Assembly (NCBI GenBank): GCA_030765065.1
Contig: CM060990.1
Coordinates: forward strand, 280,763,341-280,827,340
Origin: Deroplatys truncata
Lineage: Eukaryota; Arthropoda; Insecta; Mantodea; Mantidae
DNA length: 64,000 nucleotides
Direction of reading: 5' to 3'
The notes beneath the pieces were generated by a model. The model was not told where the DNA came from. It saw only the letters and a program-made list of their open reading frames with translations, and ran no database searches. Positions 24,900-37,668 of this stretch are shown here, piece by piece. A program made the position numbers and the translations under genes. The number at the start of each line of letters is the position of its first letter. Position 1 is the stretch's first letter.

Positions 24900-25300
24900 T
24901 ATTGGCTCTCTGGAGGCGGCACTTTACCAACTGTTAACGGCTTGTGTTTAAAAAAGAAATTGTGCACTGTTATGCGAATTGCATTCTTCACAAAATCGTC
25001 TCATTCTTGCATCACGTATTTCACAAGCTTTCTTTTATTTCCGAGTGTAACCATTTTCCCGTTTCAGATTTTTCTTTATGTGCACTGTTTATACTTGTAG
25101 TCGAAAGAACGCTGAATTCAGAAGTTAATTTCACCACTTCTTTCATGGGAAGTGTTGGATATTTCTCACATAACTTAAAATAAACATTCAATACTTCTTT
25201 TTTCGCCACTAATCAATGGTTTGCCCGGCATATGTTTTACGTAAATCAAGAAGACGCAACAGCAAATTCCCTGTCTGCCATGATACTATGGCTGTAAGCA
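24900..25300 (-). pseudogene. Tc1/mariner-type N-terminal fragment
   Basis: Minus-strand pieces read MADREFAVAS, KKEVLNVYFKLCEKYPTLPM, VVKLTSEFSVLSTTSI and NAIRITVHNFFF, separated by shifts. The pattern resembles helix-turn-helix N-termini of IS630-type transposases (a stress on KEVVxLTxE..S, then the IRxxVHxFY motif). No catalytic domain follows. Tentative. Confidence 0.4.
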
Positions 25301-25849
25301 ATATTCTGCGCATACCCGGAATCAGGTGACATACGGATTGCATGTTGGGACTTGTAGCTCTGTTTAACGATATAAATCAGCGTTAATTAAACTCTTTAAG
25401 TATTTGTATAGAATATTATACTATTTAAGGATAAATGCATTCTAAACTTTAGTTTATTAGCAAGGGACTACTTTCCTGCGCGCATTGCTACCGCATTATA
25501 CTACGGAGCACTGGTCAGATGAGTTTGTTTTGGCGCGGATCAATCTAAGAGTGAATACAGAATACAGGAAACGATAGCAAGAGATAAAAAGTACAGCTAG
25601 TGGGTGCAGAGATGCCTGTACAATAGGGGGTTGAACCTCCTAGAGGTGCCCTGTTTAACCAGCCTTAGGCTTTTGGCTGTGACAGTGTTGTCCTACCCAG
25701 CTAAGACTGCTTGTGTGTGCTGTTGTATAAAATTGTATAAAAGGACACTGTGGGCCAGTAGAATGGGATGTCAGCAGCTGCTGGTAGGTCGCTGGGAGAT
25801 CAACTTGGGTTGCGGTTTGGTCTAGATACTGCTCTCTCAAAGATCCCAA

Positions 25850-26045
25850 CACTGCAACTCACTTACTGATGGGTACTCTCCCACAGGCTGCTGCTGATCT
25901 TCTGCAATGTTTACTCATAGATAATCCCAGAGAACTCAAAGAAATGGAGTAGCTCCATGGAGATTTGAACTTGCTACCTCCAGAACAGTAAGCTAACTCC
26001 ACCACTGAGATAAGAGTGCTGCGCCACTACTAATCCCCGCTGCTC
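25850..26045 (-). repeat. tRNA-related SINE-like repeat
   Basis: On the minus strand, tagtggcgcagc (A-box-like, near 26030-26018) is followed by gttcaaatctc (B-box-like, 25969-25959). The box spacing is longer than in a tRNA, so the head has an insertion or is diverged. Both ends are uncertain. Confidence 0.4.
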
Positions 26046-26523
26046 TTATATATGCTGGGAACTTTCCTTGTCTGTTACAAGCATGGCCGGCTGTTCCACT
26101 CACTGGACTGTTACAAACAGCCCTACTGGCTGTTCCATTCCTGCCAGCCATCCCACTCTATGCAGCTCATGGCGTCTTTGCCAACATAAAACCTAGCAAA
26201 ACAGATTTTGTTACACAACTCTTAACCAAAGGCCCAACCTACAATATTTTTTTTCACCAACAAATAAAATTATAAAAAGAAGTCAAACATCAGAGGTCTA
26301 AAATTAATGGGATAGTTCGGCAAAACTAAGCTAACCTGATCTAATGTTTAAGTTATATTTTGTCGCTAAGAGCAAAGACTACAAAAATTGTTTACATGCT
26401 CTTTATATTCAAAAACTGATTTCATCATATTAATGGCATAGGAAAACTTAATTGCAAGAGTGCTCATTCACGTCTATGTGCAGAATCAAGTAATTTGTAT
26501 CTTATTAAAATATATAAAGAGTT

Positions 26524-26651
26524 GCATACTAAAACATGCTTCACTTATGTCAGTTCGTTAATATCAGGAAACTTTCGGAAACATTCGTCTCCATCTTCAG
26601 CTGTTTGGTGAGTGATGACTGGCTGCCGTTCCTCATCTAATGTATTGTGAC
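26524..26651 (-). repeat. Left inverted terminal repeat of the Penelope-like element
   Basis: Its reverse complement matches 27716-27845 with scattered changes, sharing cattagatga, ccagtcatca, ctgaagatggagacgaatg and ctgacataagtga blocks in the same order. Confidence 0.85.
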
Positions 26652-27715
26652 CTCAATGCCCTGAAATATGCTTAAATCAAAATTTTTCTTCACTTTTAAT
26701 AAGAAATATTACAAGCAAGCACATGGCTTGGTTATGGGTAACCCTTTGTCACCATTTTTAGCAGATCTGCATATGAGCCACCCAGAAACATTAGTGACAA
26801 AAGCCTTCCCTTACATTTGTAAAATTTGGTTCAGATACGTGGATGATATTTTTTTCATAATTCCATTCAACTTCAAAGATGATGCATTGAAATTACTTAA
26901 CCTACAATATAAATATGTTAAATTTACTTGTTAAATAGAAAAGGAAGGTGTGTTACCTTTCTTAGATCTAAAATCATGAAAGATGAAAATAGTTTAAAAT
27001 TTGGTATTTATAGAAAACATACACATGTGGACAATTTCATTAAGAAGAATAAATACAATCCAATTTCTCATTAATTTGCTATCTTCAAGAGCTTAATACA
27101 CAGACTCCACAGTGTACCACTTGACCAAGAAGAATACTCAAAAGAATATTATATTTTAGAAGTAGCAAAACTTAATTTTGAAACAACTTCGATAAGATGA
27201 TTTAAAAAACAAAAGGCTTAAGCAATTGACCACATTAAAGGAAACAGATAATAAAGATTGGAAATATAAAAAATTTACATATCATCCATGGGCTTTTAAT
27301 AAATTTGAGAAGATTTTCAAAGAATTTAATAAGCTCCCCAAAACAAAATACAGTTTGGATAATTTCCTCAACAAACCTCTCAAAAACACTATCCCATTCA
27401 AAATGAAATCAGGAATTTATCAAATTAACTGTGATGATTGTGAGAAATTTTACATAGGTAAAACTATAAGAAATTTGAACACCAAAGAAATAAAAAAAAA
27501 AACGCACACATATGTCAGCAGTAGCTCAACACTTTTGGTTGGATAATCATGAAATTGGATAAGATATTAAATTGTTAAAACCTGTAACTTTAGCTTTAGA
27601 ATTGGAAATTTGAGAAAAGATTTATATTTAGAAAAAAGTTCAATTGTTGAATTTTGAGATCCCACCGCCAAACAAAGTAATGAAGTTATGTAGAACTACC
27701 GCTAAAGGGTATCAA

Positions 27716-27845
27716 TGTCACAACACATTAGATGAACAGCAACCAGTCATCAGTCACCAATCAACTGAAGATGGAGACGAATGTCTCCGAAAAATGTTTC
27801 CTGATGTTAACCACTGACATAAGTGAAATATGTTTTAGTATGCTA
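27716..27845 (+). repeat. Right inverted terminal repeat of the Penelope-like element
   Basis: Inverted copy of 26524-26651. It contains a hammerhead-like core (27765-27792): ctgaaga, then a perfect 6-bp stem (ggagac/gtctcc) with loop gaat, then gaaa. Confidence 0.85.
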
Positions 27846-28172
27846 CACTTTAATATGTATATTGCTCCATTTTCAATAGTGCTTCGAATCATAATTTCAA
27901 GAATTTTAATTTGAATCTTGCTCACTCAGGAACTTCCGGCAAGCCGAAGTGTGCTGAGTTCTGATGGAACCTTGGCCACGGCCACAAATATGTGACTGCT
28001 TGATGGATGGGAGAGAGATCATTTGATCAATTTAAATTTATCTTAAATATAACTACCCAAGGACATAAGCTTCAGTTACCATTGAGTATGTTATTCCAAA
28101 AATGATTTTGGAATGTCTTGTGGTTTATTGGCAAAAACTCCGAGCCAATTGCAGAATTTAGGTCATGCCAGC

Positions 28173-28360
28173 ATGTCATGGTGGCTCAGTTGGTTAGAAC
28201 AGCAACATGGTAAGCCAAGGATCCATGGTTCAAATCCTGTCTTCGGCATTGAATTTTTAAGCCTGATTCTACCTTTCTTGATTTTCAAACAGTTTTATAA
28301 AAATCTAGGGTCACTGTCAATTGGTTATATCATGAGAAATATACATGAATAAAAAAAAAG
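28173..28360 (+). repeat. tRNA-derived SINE
   Basis: A tRNA-like head begins near 28173. It has an A box (tggctcagttggttagaac, 28182-28200) and a B box (ggttcaaatcc, 28228-28238) at tRNA-like spacing. A non-tRNA body follows and an A-rich tail ends at 28360 (aataaaaaaaaag). The tail and body make a SINE more likely than a true tRNA gene. Confidence 0.65.
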
Positions 28361-28419
28361 AATAGATGAAGTATATTTAAGTTTATGTTAGGAAACACTG
28401 TGCAATTTAGTAGGAGATA

Positions 28420-28850
28420 TACATAAACTTGCAAAGCTTGCATTCAGTTCTCTTGCAGTTTCATGCTCTATACTAATGTTTGCTCCTGGAAGCTGAATGC
28501 CTTCTGATTTCGATTCTTCTGATTGTACCAACTTATTTGCTCTCTGTCTGCAGGTAGAACATAATTTATATTCAGGTACAATGTGATTTACTTTTCTTTT
28601 AGAGCAATGGCCAAATTAAACCACTTAAGTTGTTTTCTTATGAGTTCTAAAAATACAATAGCATTTTGTTTGGTTGAGCACAAATCTTTGCAGATATTTC
28701 ATTATGATAAGAACATAATGTTCCTTCTCCAGATTCTGCAATTACAGTTGTCCATTTCAGAAGTAGTTGTTCATCTTCATTGAGATCACTAAATGACTTT
28801 ATATTTCCCTCACAGGTTTCTGATTAACTGTTCTTACAGTAAGTAAGTGA
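28420..28850 (-). pseudogene. Fragment of a transposon-linked Cys-rich protein
   Basis: Minus-strand pieces read SDLNEDEQLLLKWTTVIAES, TLCSYHNEISAK, FRTHKKTT, VPEYKLCSTCRQRANKL and, near the end, LNASFASLCISPTKLHS. The spaced C-x2-H, C..H and C-x2-C residues followed by a short Ser/Leu motif (SLxxxxxSP) match a pattern I recall from uncharacterised arthropod transposon-associated proteins. Its function is not known to me. One or more frameshifts. Confidence 0.45.
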
Positions 28851-30206
28851 TTTCTGCCATATTTAAATTATGTAATGAATTCACTGAAAATAAAACAACT
28901 AATGAGTAAGTTCAATAAAGTTCTGATTTATGCATAGCTTTGTGAAGAAAACAGTTTCAAACAAGATTTTTACCACAGGCATTCAATGAGAAATAATACC
29001 AACATATTAGGCACTTGATATTATATGGCATTTAAGGTTAGTCAGCGACTATAAAATGAGTTTATTTCTCTATTTCTAATACGTTTTCTGAAATTCAAAT
29101 TTCGACAGTTACATTATATAACATAGAAACGTTTATTTCGTAGCATTCTGTAATTCCTTCATCAAAAATATACTGTGGTTATCTATTTGTTACCTAGTAT
29201 ACCATTAATTATCCCTGGAATATCTGTGTTCTTTAGATTTTTGAAATTCGGTTATGATCAGTAGTTCATTGGTAATGATCACTTGTTACTGTAATAAGTA
29301 TTCACAGAATAAAACTATTAAATGCTGTGCCATAAAAACACATACTTTACCTATGTATTTTAGCTTGAGAAATACATTAATTTGATAAAATGTTGCTACT
29401 GCAAATCATAAAGTCTGTGTTTATAACATAGAAGTTCCTTGAATTCTTAACTGTTACAATACCTAATTAAATATTCAAAACTCGGTACTAATGATCCACA
29501 ATGGAAGTAGATAATGGAAATATATCAAAACATATAATTGGTGGGAAATTTTAAATGATAGGTTATAGGGAATGCTTATTTTAATTTTATATATATGCAT
29601 GCGTGTAATATACAATTGCAGAATGTAGTATGTACAGTTGATATCTCGAATATCCTTCAGTTCTCCAAAACAAGTTTTATTCTTGTATTAGATGTGCACT
29701 TGACCTACCTCTAGAGAAAAGTTAGTCACATCTGTGATGCAGTAATTGATGAACAAAAAATTGAATATTTGAGGCATAAAAATAAACTTTTTAAAACTTT
29801 AGTGTTATAGGTTTAAGCTGAACTAAGGTACCTTTAAAAATACATAAAACCAATTTGCATTTCTTTACCAACATTATAAAAAGAACACATTTCTATGTGT
29901 ATTAAGTAAAAAGTTGTAAGTTATTTTGTTGAACCCTGTGCTCGCTACTCATCATGTTTGCCTCAAACTTGCGTAGTTTGATGGGCCCTAAATCAGGAAT
30001 GATAAGTTCAATTGATCTATTTTGTCTTTCAAGATAATATTAAATTGTTCACACATAATGTAAAAATACCAATACAATTTGAGATGATGGTTGCCATGCT
30101 TGATAGAAGTGACAAAGAATGACGCCATTATTAAGGAGTTAAATTATCATTTCTTAACCTCTATAATGTCAATAGAAATACTTTGTTAGACGCTTAGTGA
30201 CACTGC
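28851..30206. other. Intron stretch without recognised elements
   Basis: AT-rich; nothing assigned. Confidence 0.5.
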
Positions 30207-31807
30207 ACTTTACTCAGCGGCATAGACAGGGGGCTCACTCAGCTTAAGCCCCCCCCCTTCTTCTATAAAAATGTGTTCAAATTTTAATTAGATTTAAATC
30301 ATGAAAAACAATCCATCTCTAGCGTTGAAAAGAAAAGCTTCTGTATGGCTACAGAATTGACCACACTGTCTATTTATAATCTCTGTGGCTAGTTATCATT
30401 GGCTTACCATTATTAAGTCACTTTAAGGCAACTAGAATACAGATGGGTAGGCCATTTCAGACAGCCGTGTTACCATTGGCAAACATGTATGACATCACTG
30501 GGAATATCGATCTACCGTGAGAGTTTAATACAGTTATTACCATTTTGATATTTGTCAATACCACAATTTTTACTCTTGTACTATAGAACATTCAGAAATA
30601 AGAAAAGCTAATAGGAAATACCATGGCATTTATTTGAACAAAAGTGTTTTGGATTTTTGCTTATAATAACAATGTGCATCACATTATTGCTTGCATGCTT
30701 CACAAGTGTTTCTCTTGTTTCGTGTATTTCAAATGACGTTTGTGCCACTCAGCCAGCAGAGACTGCTGTTTGCGCAGGAAGGCAAGTATGGCATGCCCTT
30801 ATGTCAATTGTCAAATTGCAGTGCATTTCTAGATAAGTTTGGGAGATAATTTTGTTTGGTAGTATTTTGATCTCTAAATCCCCTCTCCCACTCCACATCA
30901 ATGAAGAATAATTTAAATAATAATGAGATAAAACAATCAATCAGTTGTTTTCGAAGAAGTGTGTTTCTTTGAGTTCAGATTTTTATAGCGATGTTATAAT
31001 ATGCCAACAGTTACAGTTCTTATTAATGTGTTATTTCAAATTAACTAAGTTTAATATGAGTAATAGTGACAGAGAGTTCTTTTTTTACTTCTGAGTCCAT
31101 ACATAAGTTTAAAGTATGTGAAGTAGAAGTGCAGATTTTTCGCAAGTCAACAGCCTTCAGTACACTCCCAACGGTCTCAAGCTATTGTTTAGTATCCTGT
31201 ACCTGCCAAGGATACGGTGGTCTCATTCCATGCACCATCCCTATTGTAACAAGGGTTGTGATATTATGAATGATGATCAGTCAGTATTAGACTGTGTTTG
31301 CTAAATGCCAGTGTGCAAGTTTGTTAAAAATGTTTCTCAGTTGGGATGTAGGCCAGGTTTTTGTGTTGATTGGTTCAGTTTCATAGTGAACTCAAAATGA
31401 GTCAAAAGATTTTTACTCTTTTCGTGAAAAAACCCAAATTAAAAGAAAATATGAAGATGCAGGAACCTAAACAAAACGTATCTCGTGTCATTTGTGGGTC
31501 CTCAGGTGCTGTTAATGCAAGTGGCAGCTGTTGTATAAGAGCACATGAACACCCTAATTTTTGACACCTTATTTGCTATTATTTCTTTGAATGTTGTTAT
31601 ATGATGCGGTAATGTAATATCTATGGTGTTTAAAACTACTGTGATTCTCCTCGAAACTCCACCAGATATGGCAACAGTCATGTGCACAACTTGATTTATG
31701 CATGGTTTTAAGAGCTTTTGATGGGTGAAATGCAAACGGGTCATGCACACTTGAAGGTGTGCACTGGTCCTTATGATCCATCTCTTAGCAACAAATTTAC
31801 GTCAATG

Positions 31808-31822
31808 CCACTAGATGGCAGC
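31808..31822 (+). promoter_or_regulatory. CTCF-like motif
   Basis: ccactagatggcagc fits the CTCF core CCASYAGRKGGCRS at every position. Binding is not shown by sequence alone. Confidence 0.35.
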
Positions 31823-32472
31823 ACTCATCTGCAGAGGTTTCATTTATGCAAAACTGCAAGGGGGGAAGTTGGGAACCTCCGTTCGCTTTTCAGTATGACA
31901 TAAGTCCCACTAAATGGTAGCATACTGAACAGTTATACAAATCACTCACTGTACAGCAAAATTTAGATCTCTTGTGAGTATATCTATGTTATAGTTGTAA
32001 AGATAGAAAAGCTTATAGTATGGATTTCTGTGTGAGTTATGGTATATTATGTTAGGATACTAAATACTTCAATCATAGAGTGATAATACATTTGCGCATT
32101 TGAAAAGCAGATGCATGGATTTTCTTTATAAATAGATGGCATCAGCCATGATGCAGTATTGTTTTTCCTATTTAACGTGTACCCATGGTGCAGTGAAATG
32201 TGCATTTATATTTATTAAGTTTTACGTGGACTGTATGGAAGGACAGAACATTTTATAAGAAGAAATTATGCCATTTTCCTGCTTCAGAAAATTAGACTTG
32301 GTGAGTGCTAATAAATTAGTAATATATTTAACTGACAAAAGAATGCAGATGGAGAGTGGTGAAAGCGGTACTGTAAAAGCTTACAGATTACTTGGTTCTT
32401 GCTCTAAACTGATTTAATTATGTAGAAAACAATAAAAATCCACAAAACCTTTTCTTTTGTCAGACAAATTAT

Positions 32473-32473
32473 G

Positions 32474-32565
<92 letters not shown>

Positions 32566-32574
32566 GTATTATTG
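32473..32574. repeat. (ATT)n microsatellite, about 100 bp
   Basis: Near-perfect att repeat inside the hAT element. The polyisoleucine ORFs on both strands here are artefacts of the repeat. Confidence 0.95.
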
Positions 32575-34398
32575 GGAGCGGCTGCAGTTGTATCAATTTG
32601 TTCATAATCATAACCTTATTCAATAAATGCTATTTCACATTTTCAGGACTGTCTGAATGTTAACATTTTGTGAACACCCAAAATGTATACTCATGAGCCG
32701 CCACTGAATGCATGAGTATCTGTGACACCTTCCATCGCATCTACTGTTTTTAGTACTGAAAGAAAGGCATTTCCAGAGAAGTTGGCTAAACCTGTTTTAA
32801 TGGTTATGTTATAGTGATGGAGCTCTTTATTGCATTTGTGTGTTGTTTTCTGCCAGTGTGGGAGGATGGGGAAATCAAAAGCTAGAGAATTTGGTATCAA
32901 AATCCTTCACAAATTGGAAGGATGCCTTTGAATGTTTCCATTCTTGTGAACAAGCTCAGTATCATAAATGCTGTAGTAGAACAGTAGACAATTATTTATG
33001 TGTAATAAAATCCTGAGCATTTTGGAAAGCCTCGACAGCACACACAGGAGGCAGTTGTTAGAGAACAGAGAAAAAAAAATTATTTGATTATAGAAAAAGT
33101 TGCATTTTGCAGGCACAAAAACATTGTTCTAAGAGAACATAGGGACTCTGGACCACTAATTACTGATGCAAGCAAAAATGAAGGGAATTTGCATGCATTA
33201 TTGAGATTTGTGTTTGCTAGTGGGATGAAGAGCTGAAGGAACAAGAAAATGCTTTTCAGTCCTGGCCAACGAAATAGCTGATGTTGGGGGTGTTGAACAG
33301 CTTTCTGTGTGTGTTTGTTACATTGCGGACAAGAGGAAGATTTTAATGTTCATGAAGATTTCTTAAAATTTGTCCCAATTACAAACACAATAGGTTCGGC
33401 TTTAGCAGAGGCTATTATCTTTAACCTCTTTGGCTTGGGTATAGATTGAAATTATGTTTGTGGACATGGTTATGATGGTGCAAGTAACTGAGTAGCAGTT
33501 TCAAAGGAGTCCAAGCTGAGTTGAAGTAGGTATACCCAAAGGCTGCTTATGTCCATTGTGTGAATTGCATGCTAAATTTGGCTTTATCAAAGTCATACAC
33601 TGTCACATCCATTAGAAATTGCATTGGTATTGTTGAAGAAGCTATCAACTTTTTCCATGCTTCCCCAAAAAGAACTAATTTACTGAGAGAAGGCATTAAA
33701 CACAGCTCTGACAACAGTGAAATTATAAATACATTGCAGACCCTACATCGATTGTGTGAAACACATCGGATAAAGTGCCATGAAGCATTGTCTACTTTTA
33801 TGGAACTTTTTTCAACAGTTGTGATGAGCCTACAACAAATACAAGAAACTTTTGATAATGGCACTTCCACTAAAGCTTGTCAATTAGTAGCCAGTTCGTT
33901 ACATGGAAGCTTTCTAGTCAGTTTGTTGGTATGCAAAAATGTTTTTTCATTAACATATCCGTTGTCAGTGTTACTGCAATCTGTAGGATGTGATTTAGTT
34001 AATATTTGTACATGTGGACACAGTCGTGCCAACTGAACAGAAATATGATACATAGATACTTTATTTTGTACATTTTTATACACAGTTCTTTTTACAATAT
34101 TCCACTTATAAACTAACTTAACCTATGTATAAATTTCCTTGCCAGCTATGCTGCTCTTTTTGCCTGGCACCCTGGCCTTCTGGCTCATCTGAGCATCCCT
34201 TGCTACCCTTAATCCCTATTGCCCATCCTCTCCTTCCTCCGTTTGCCTTTCTACCTTTCTTATCTCTCTTACTTTTCTAATCCATTTCTCTTTTACTTTC
34301 TTTAAGAACTCCCCCATATTCTTATTTTGCTTTTCTTCTTTTCTTGTTAACATTTTAATTGCTACTATTTTTTCATCCATTATTTCCCATTTTTCCTC

Positions 34399-36700
34399 TC
34401 ATACTTCTTGTCTCCATTCTGCTAATTCTTTGCATTCTGTCATATAATGCTCTGTGTTTTCACTGCCTCCGCATAATTCACAAATTCCGTTTTTTTTTCC
34501 TCTTAGCCCTCTCAGATACATTGATCCTGTTCTCATCCATGCAAACGCTTCTTTTTCTGCTCTATTACAATAATCCACATACCCTTCTCTTCCCCATTTC
34601 CTTTTTACTAATCTATAGAACCCTAGTGACTTTTTATTCTCTAAGCTTCCCCAAATCTCTTGTCTTTCTATGTCCTCCACTCTGTTTCTTACTGTTATCC
34701 AGAAGCCATCACTATTTCTTTCTCCTGTTCTCCAAATATCTCCCATTCCTTTCTTCTCGTTAATTTTTTCTATCCCTGTCCACCAGCTATTTTTATTTTT
34801 CATACTCTTTTGTTGTTCCATGCATATCTTTAAAATTTCCTCTTCATCTTTTCTGAGGCATCTAAACCAAAATTTTAATATCCTTTCCAGTATCACTCCC
34901 TTTCTTCTTGTTCTTCCTAATTCCACTAATGCTACTTCCCCTGGTGATGATCTTGGTAACCCCAATAGCTCTTTACAGAACGTTCTGTAGCTCTGGTCTA
35001 TTTTTCTGCTTAATTCAGATCCCCCCCAAATTTCTACTGCATATAGCATTCTTGCTTCTACCAATGCTTCATACATTCTTTCTATCCATTTAGTTGGCAT
35101 TTCTAATTTATATTTGCACATCCTTATTCCTGTCATTGCTGCCTTTCCTTTAGCCATAACCTTCCTGCTATGCGCCCCCCATTCACCATTACTGCTCATC
35201 CTCACCCCCAAATAATCCATCTCCTTGACAACTTCTAACTTTAAACCCCCCCATCTGCCATTTCTCTTCTCTTTTTAGTTCATTTCCTCTTTTAAATAAC
35301 ATAACTTTTGATTTATTTATATTTACTTTAATTCCCCATTCTTCGCAGAATTCATGTATTCCGTTGATTGCTTTCTGTAGCCCAATTACCATTATAGCCC
35401 CGACCATAAGATCATCCGCGTATAGTAAACCTGGTATCTCTGTATTTGCTATTATGGGACAGTGCAGATTTTTTCTTTCACTCTTTCTAATATTCATCTA
35501 TGAATATATTAAATAATATAGGACTCAATTTCCACCCTTGTCTTAGTCCAATTTTTTGCTCCGTCATTTCTGTAATTCCATTATTTTTACATCTTATACG
35601 AAATCTTATGTCTTTTTGATTTCTTTTCTAAAATTTTTGCTTACCCCTTTCTTGCTTAATTTATAAGCTAATACTTCTCTATTTATTGTATCAAATGCTT
35701 TTTCAAAATCTGCAAAAAACATGTATATCCTTTCTCTTTTCCTGCTCAAATACTTATCTATTATAGTCTTTATTATAAATATATTGTCTATTGTTTGTTT
35801 ACCTTTCCTAAATCCTGCTTGATATTCTGACAGTTTTTCTTCCTCTTCCACCTAGCTTCTTAATCTGTCAGCCAATATACCTGTGCATATTTTCCCTAAT
35901 ATTGATAGTAAACTTATTCCCCTATAGTTTTCTGGTCTATTTGCTCCTCCCTTTCCTTTGTAGATTGATACCACCATACTTATTTTCCAACATTCTGGTA
36001 CATTCTTTTCTTTAATTTTATTTAATAATTTTTGTCATCACTTTTAAACCACTTTGCATTTCCCCATATATTTTCCAGCATTCCCCTGGTATTCCATCTA
36101 TTCCTACTGCCTTGCCTTTTTTTATATTCCTGCTGATCCAGCTCCATGATTTTACCATCTAATTTTTTATTGAATATTCATCCTTGTCCTACCTCTTTTA
36201 TGTCTAACTTTACCCCCTTCCCTTCTCCAATTAGCCTTCTAAAGTACCCTATCCATTCGCTCGGTGTAATTTCGTTTTTATCCTCTCTCTTCTTGTTCAT
36301 CATCCTCACTATTTCCCATATTTTTTTACTATCCTTACTCTCTATTGCTGCCTTTAGTTTCTTTTCTATATTTACCTGCCATTCTTTCCTCTTAGCCTCA
36401 AGCAAACCTTTATATTCTCCCTTAAGTTTCATCAGATTTTGTCTATCCCTTTCCTTCTCTGACCTCCTCCATCTAATAAGCTCTTTAAATACCTCCTTTT
36501 TTTTTTTTACTCTGCACTCTTCATCATACCACCCCTTAGTTTCTTGGCCTTTTCCATGCCTTCCTTCCATCCCTGCTCCTGCTCTTGTTAGTAATAATTT
36601 TAGTAACTGTAATACTTTTACTGAATTACCCTCATCCATAGCCATTTTTATACCACACTCCACAATCTGACTTACCTTTGAATTTAATTCTTTCACAAAG
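34399..36700 (-). pseudogene. LINE ORF2, RT and C-terminal part
   Basis: Linker text at 36696-36178 (Lys/Glu-rich) leads to RT pieces. These are SEYQAGFRKGKQTIDNIF and FADFEKAFDTINREVL (35850-35650), then IPGLLYADDLMVGA (35430-35400, catalytic YADD), then YLGVRMSSNGEWG and ARMLYAVEIWGGSELSRKI (35215-35000). The last ORF ends with CELCGGSENTEHYMTEC, a CCHC zinc motif at the C-terminus (34500-34450). Stops separate the pieces. Confidence 0.85.
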
Positions 36701-36720
36701 TCCTATTTTAGTACTTCCCT

Positions 36721-37556
36721 CTATTTATACACTTTTATTATTTTTATTTTAGCTATTTCCTTATTCTTTACCTTCTGTTCCAAAACATTTATTTTCATCA
36801 TTAATGGAAAATGGCTACTACCTACTACTTCGTTTATTATTTTAAATGTGGTGATTCTATCCTCCAGTTTCTCACTACATATCATGTAATCTACTACACT
36901 TTGTCCATTTGCGTTTACGAATGTAAACTCCCCTTCCTCGTCTCCTTCCATTGATCCATTACATATTAACATGTTGTTTACCTCACAAAATTCTAGTAAC
37001 TTTTTTCCCTCCCTATTAATCACTATGTTCCTGCTTTTCCTTGGCCTTATCACATCCCTATCTTTTTCTATCTGCTCTTTACCTAATAACCTTCCATTCT
37101 CCTCTCCTATTCTCGCATTCAAATCTCCCATCACAAATTCTGTCTCTGCATCTTTTCTCGTATTTCTTCCATGTCTTCTTATAATTTACTATAAAAGTTA
37201 CTATCATAAAAATATGATGTTTCTGGTGGGATATATGCCACCCCTATTCCTAATCTTACTCCGTTATTCTGTTTGATTATTAACCATAGCACATTGGGGC
37301 CTCTATTCTCCATTTTTTCTATATCAATAATTGTTTCCGTATCGCTCTTTATAAACAAACCTACTCCTGCTGATGCTCTTCCCCTGTCGCATCTTTTCCT
37401 TGCCTTTTTCTCTAGAAGCTTAATACATGCTATCTCTGCTACCTCTTCCTTTCCCAACCATGTCTCTGCTACTCCCACAAAATCCATAGAACACACAATG
37501 TTTTTAATTCCACCACTGCCTATCTTATTTCTTAGCCCTTCCGCATTCCAAAACAT
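36721..37556 (-). pseudogene. LINE ORF2, endonuclease part
   Basis: MFWNAEGLRNKIG starts the AP-endonuclease-like domain. GVAETWLG, GVGLFIKSD and GVAYIPPE follow, then after a frame change GDLNARIGEENG (the conserved GDxN motif) and SVVDYMICSE, GSSHFPLMMKI (SDH-like end). This domain nicks the target site in APE-type LINEs. Confidence 0.85.
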
Positions 37557-37668
37557 TAATTTTAGCCCCTTTCCCTATTAATTCTTTGGTTCTTGAAATT
37601 TAAAACTCTCCACCAATTTCCTGTATCTTGTAGTTCGAGGCTCCATTTCCCTTTCTTCTCTTACATCC

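Larger units (their letters stand above)
26524..27845 (+). mobile_element. Penelope-like element with inverted terminal repeats
   Basis: The plus strand encodes Penelope-type RT pieces (AHGLVMGNPLSPFLADLHM at 26720-26776; WFRYVDDIFFI at 26827; LPFLDL at 26957) and, after broken frames, a GIY-YIG endonuclease start (SGIYQINCDDCEKFYIGK at 27411-27464). The order RT then GIY-YIG is diagnostic of Penelope-like retroelements. The coding part is flanked by inverted copies of a segment of about 130 bp (26524-26651 and 27716-27845). The N-terminal half of RT is missing and frames are broken. Confidence 0.85.

Noticed and set aside
28173-28245. A true tRNA gene
   Set aside because: The A and B boxes fit, but the sequence runs on into a body and A-rich tail and the cloverleaf arms are poorly paired; a SINE explains it better.
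32414-32663. Polyisoleucine ORFs on both strands
   Set aside because: Produced by the (ATT)n microsatellite, not genes.
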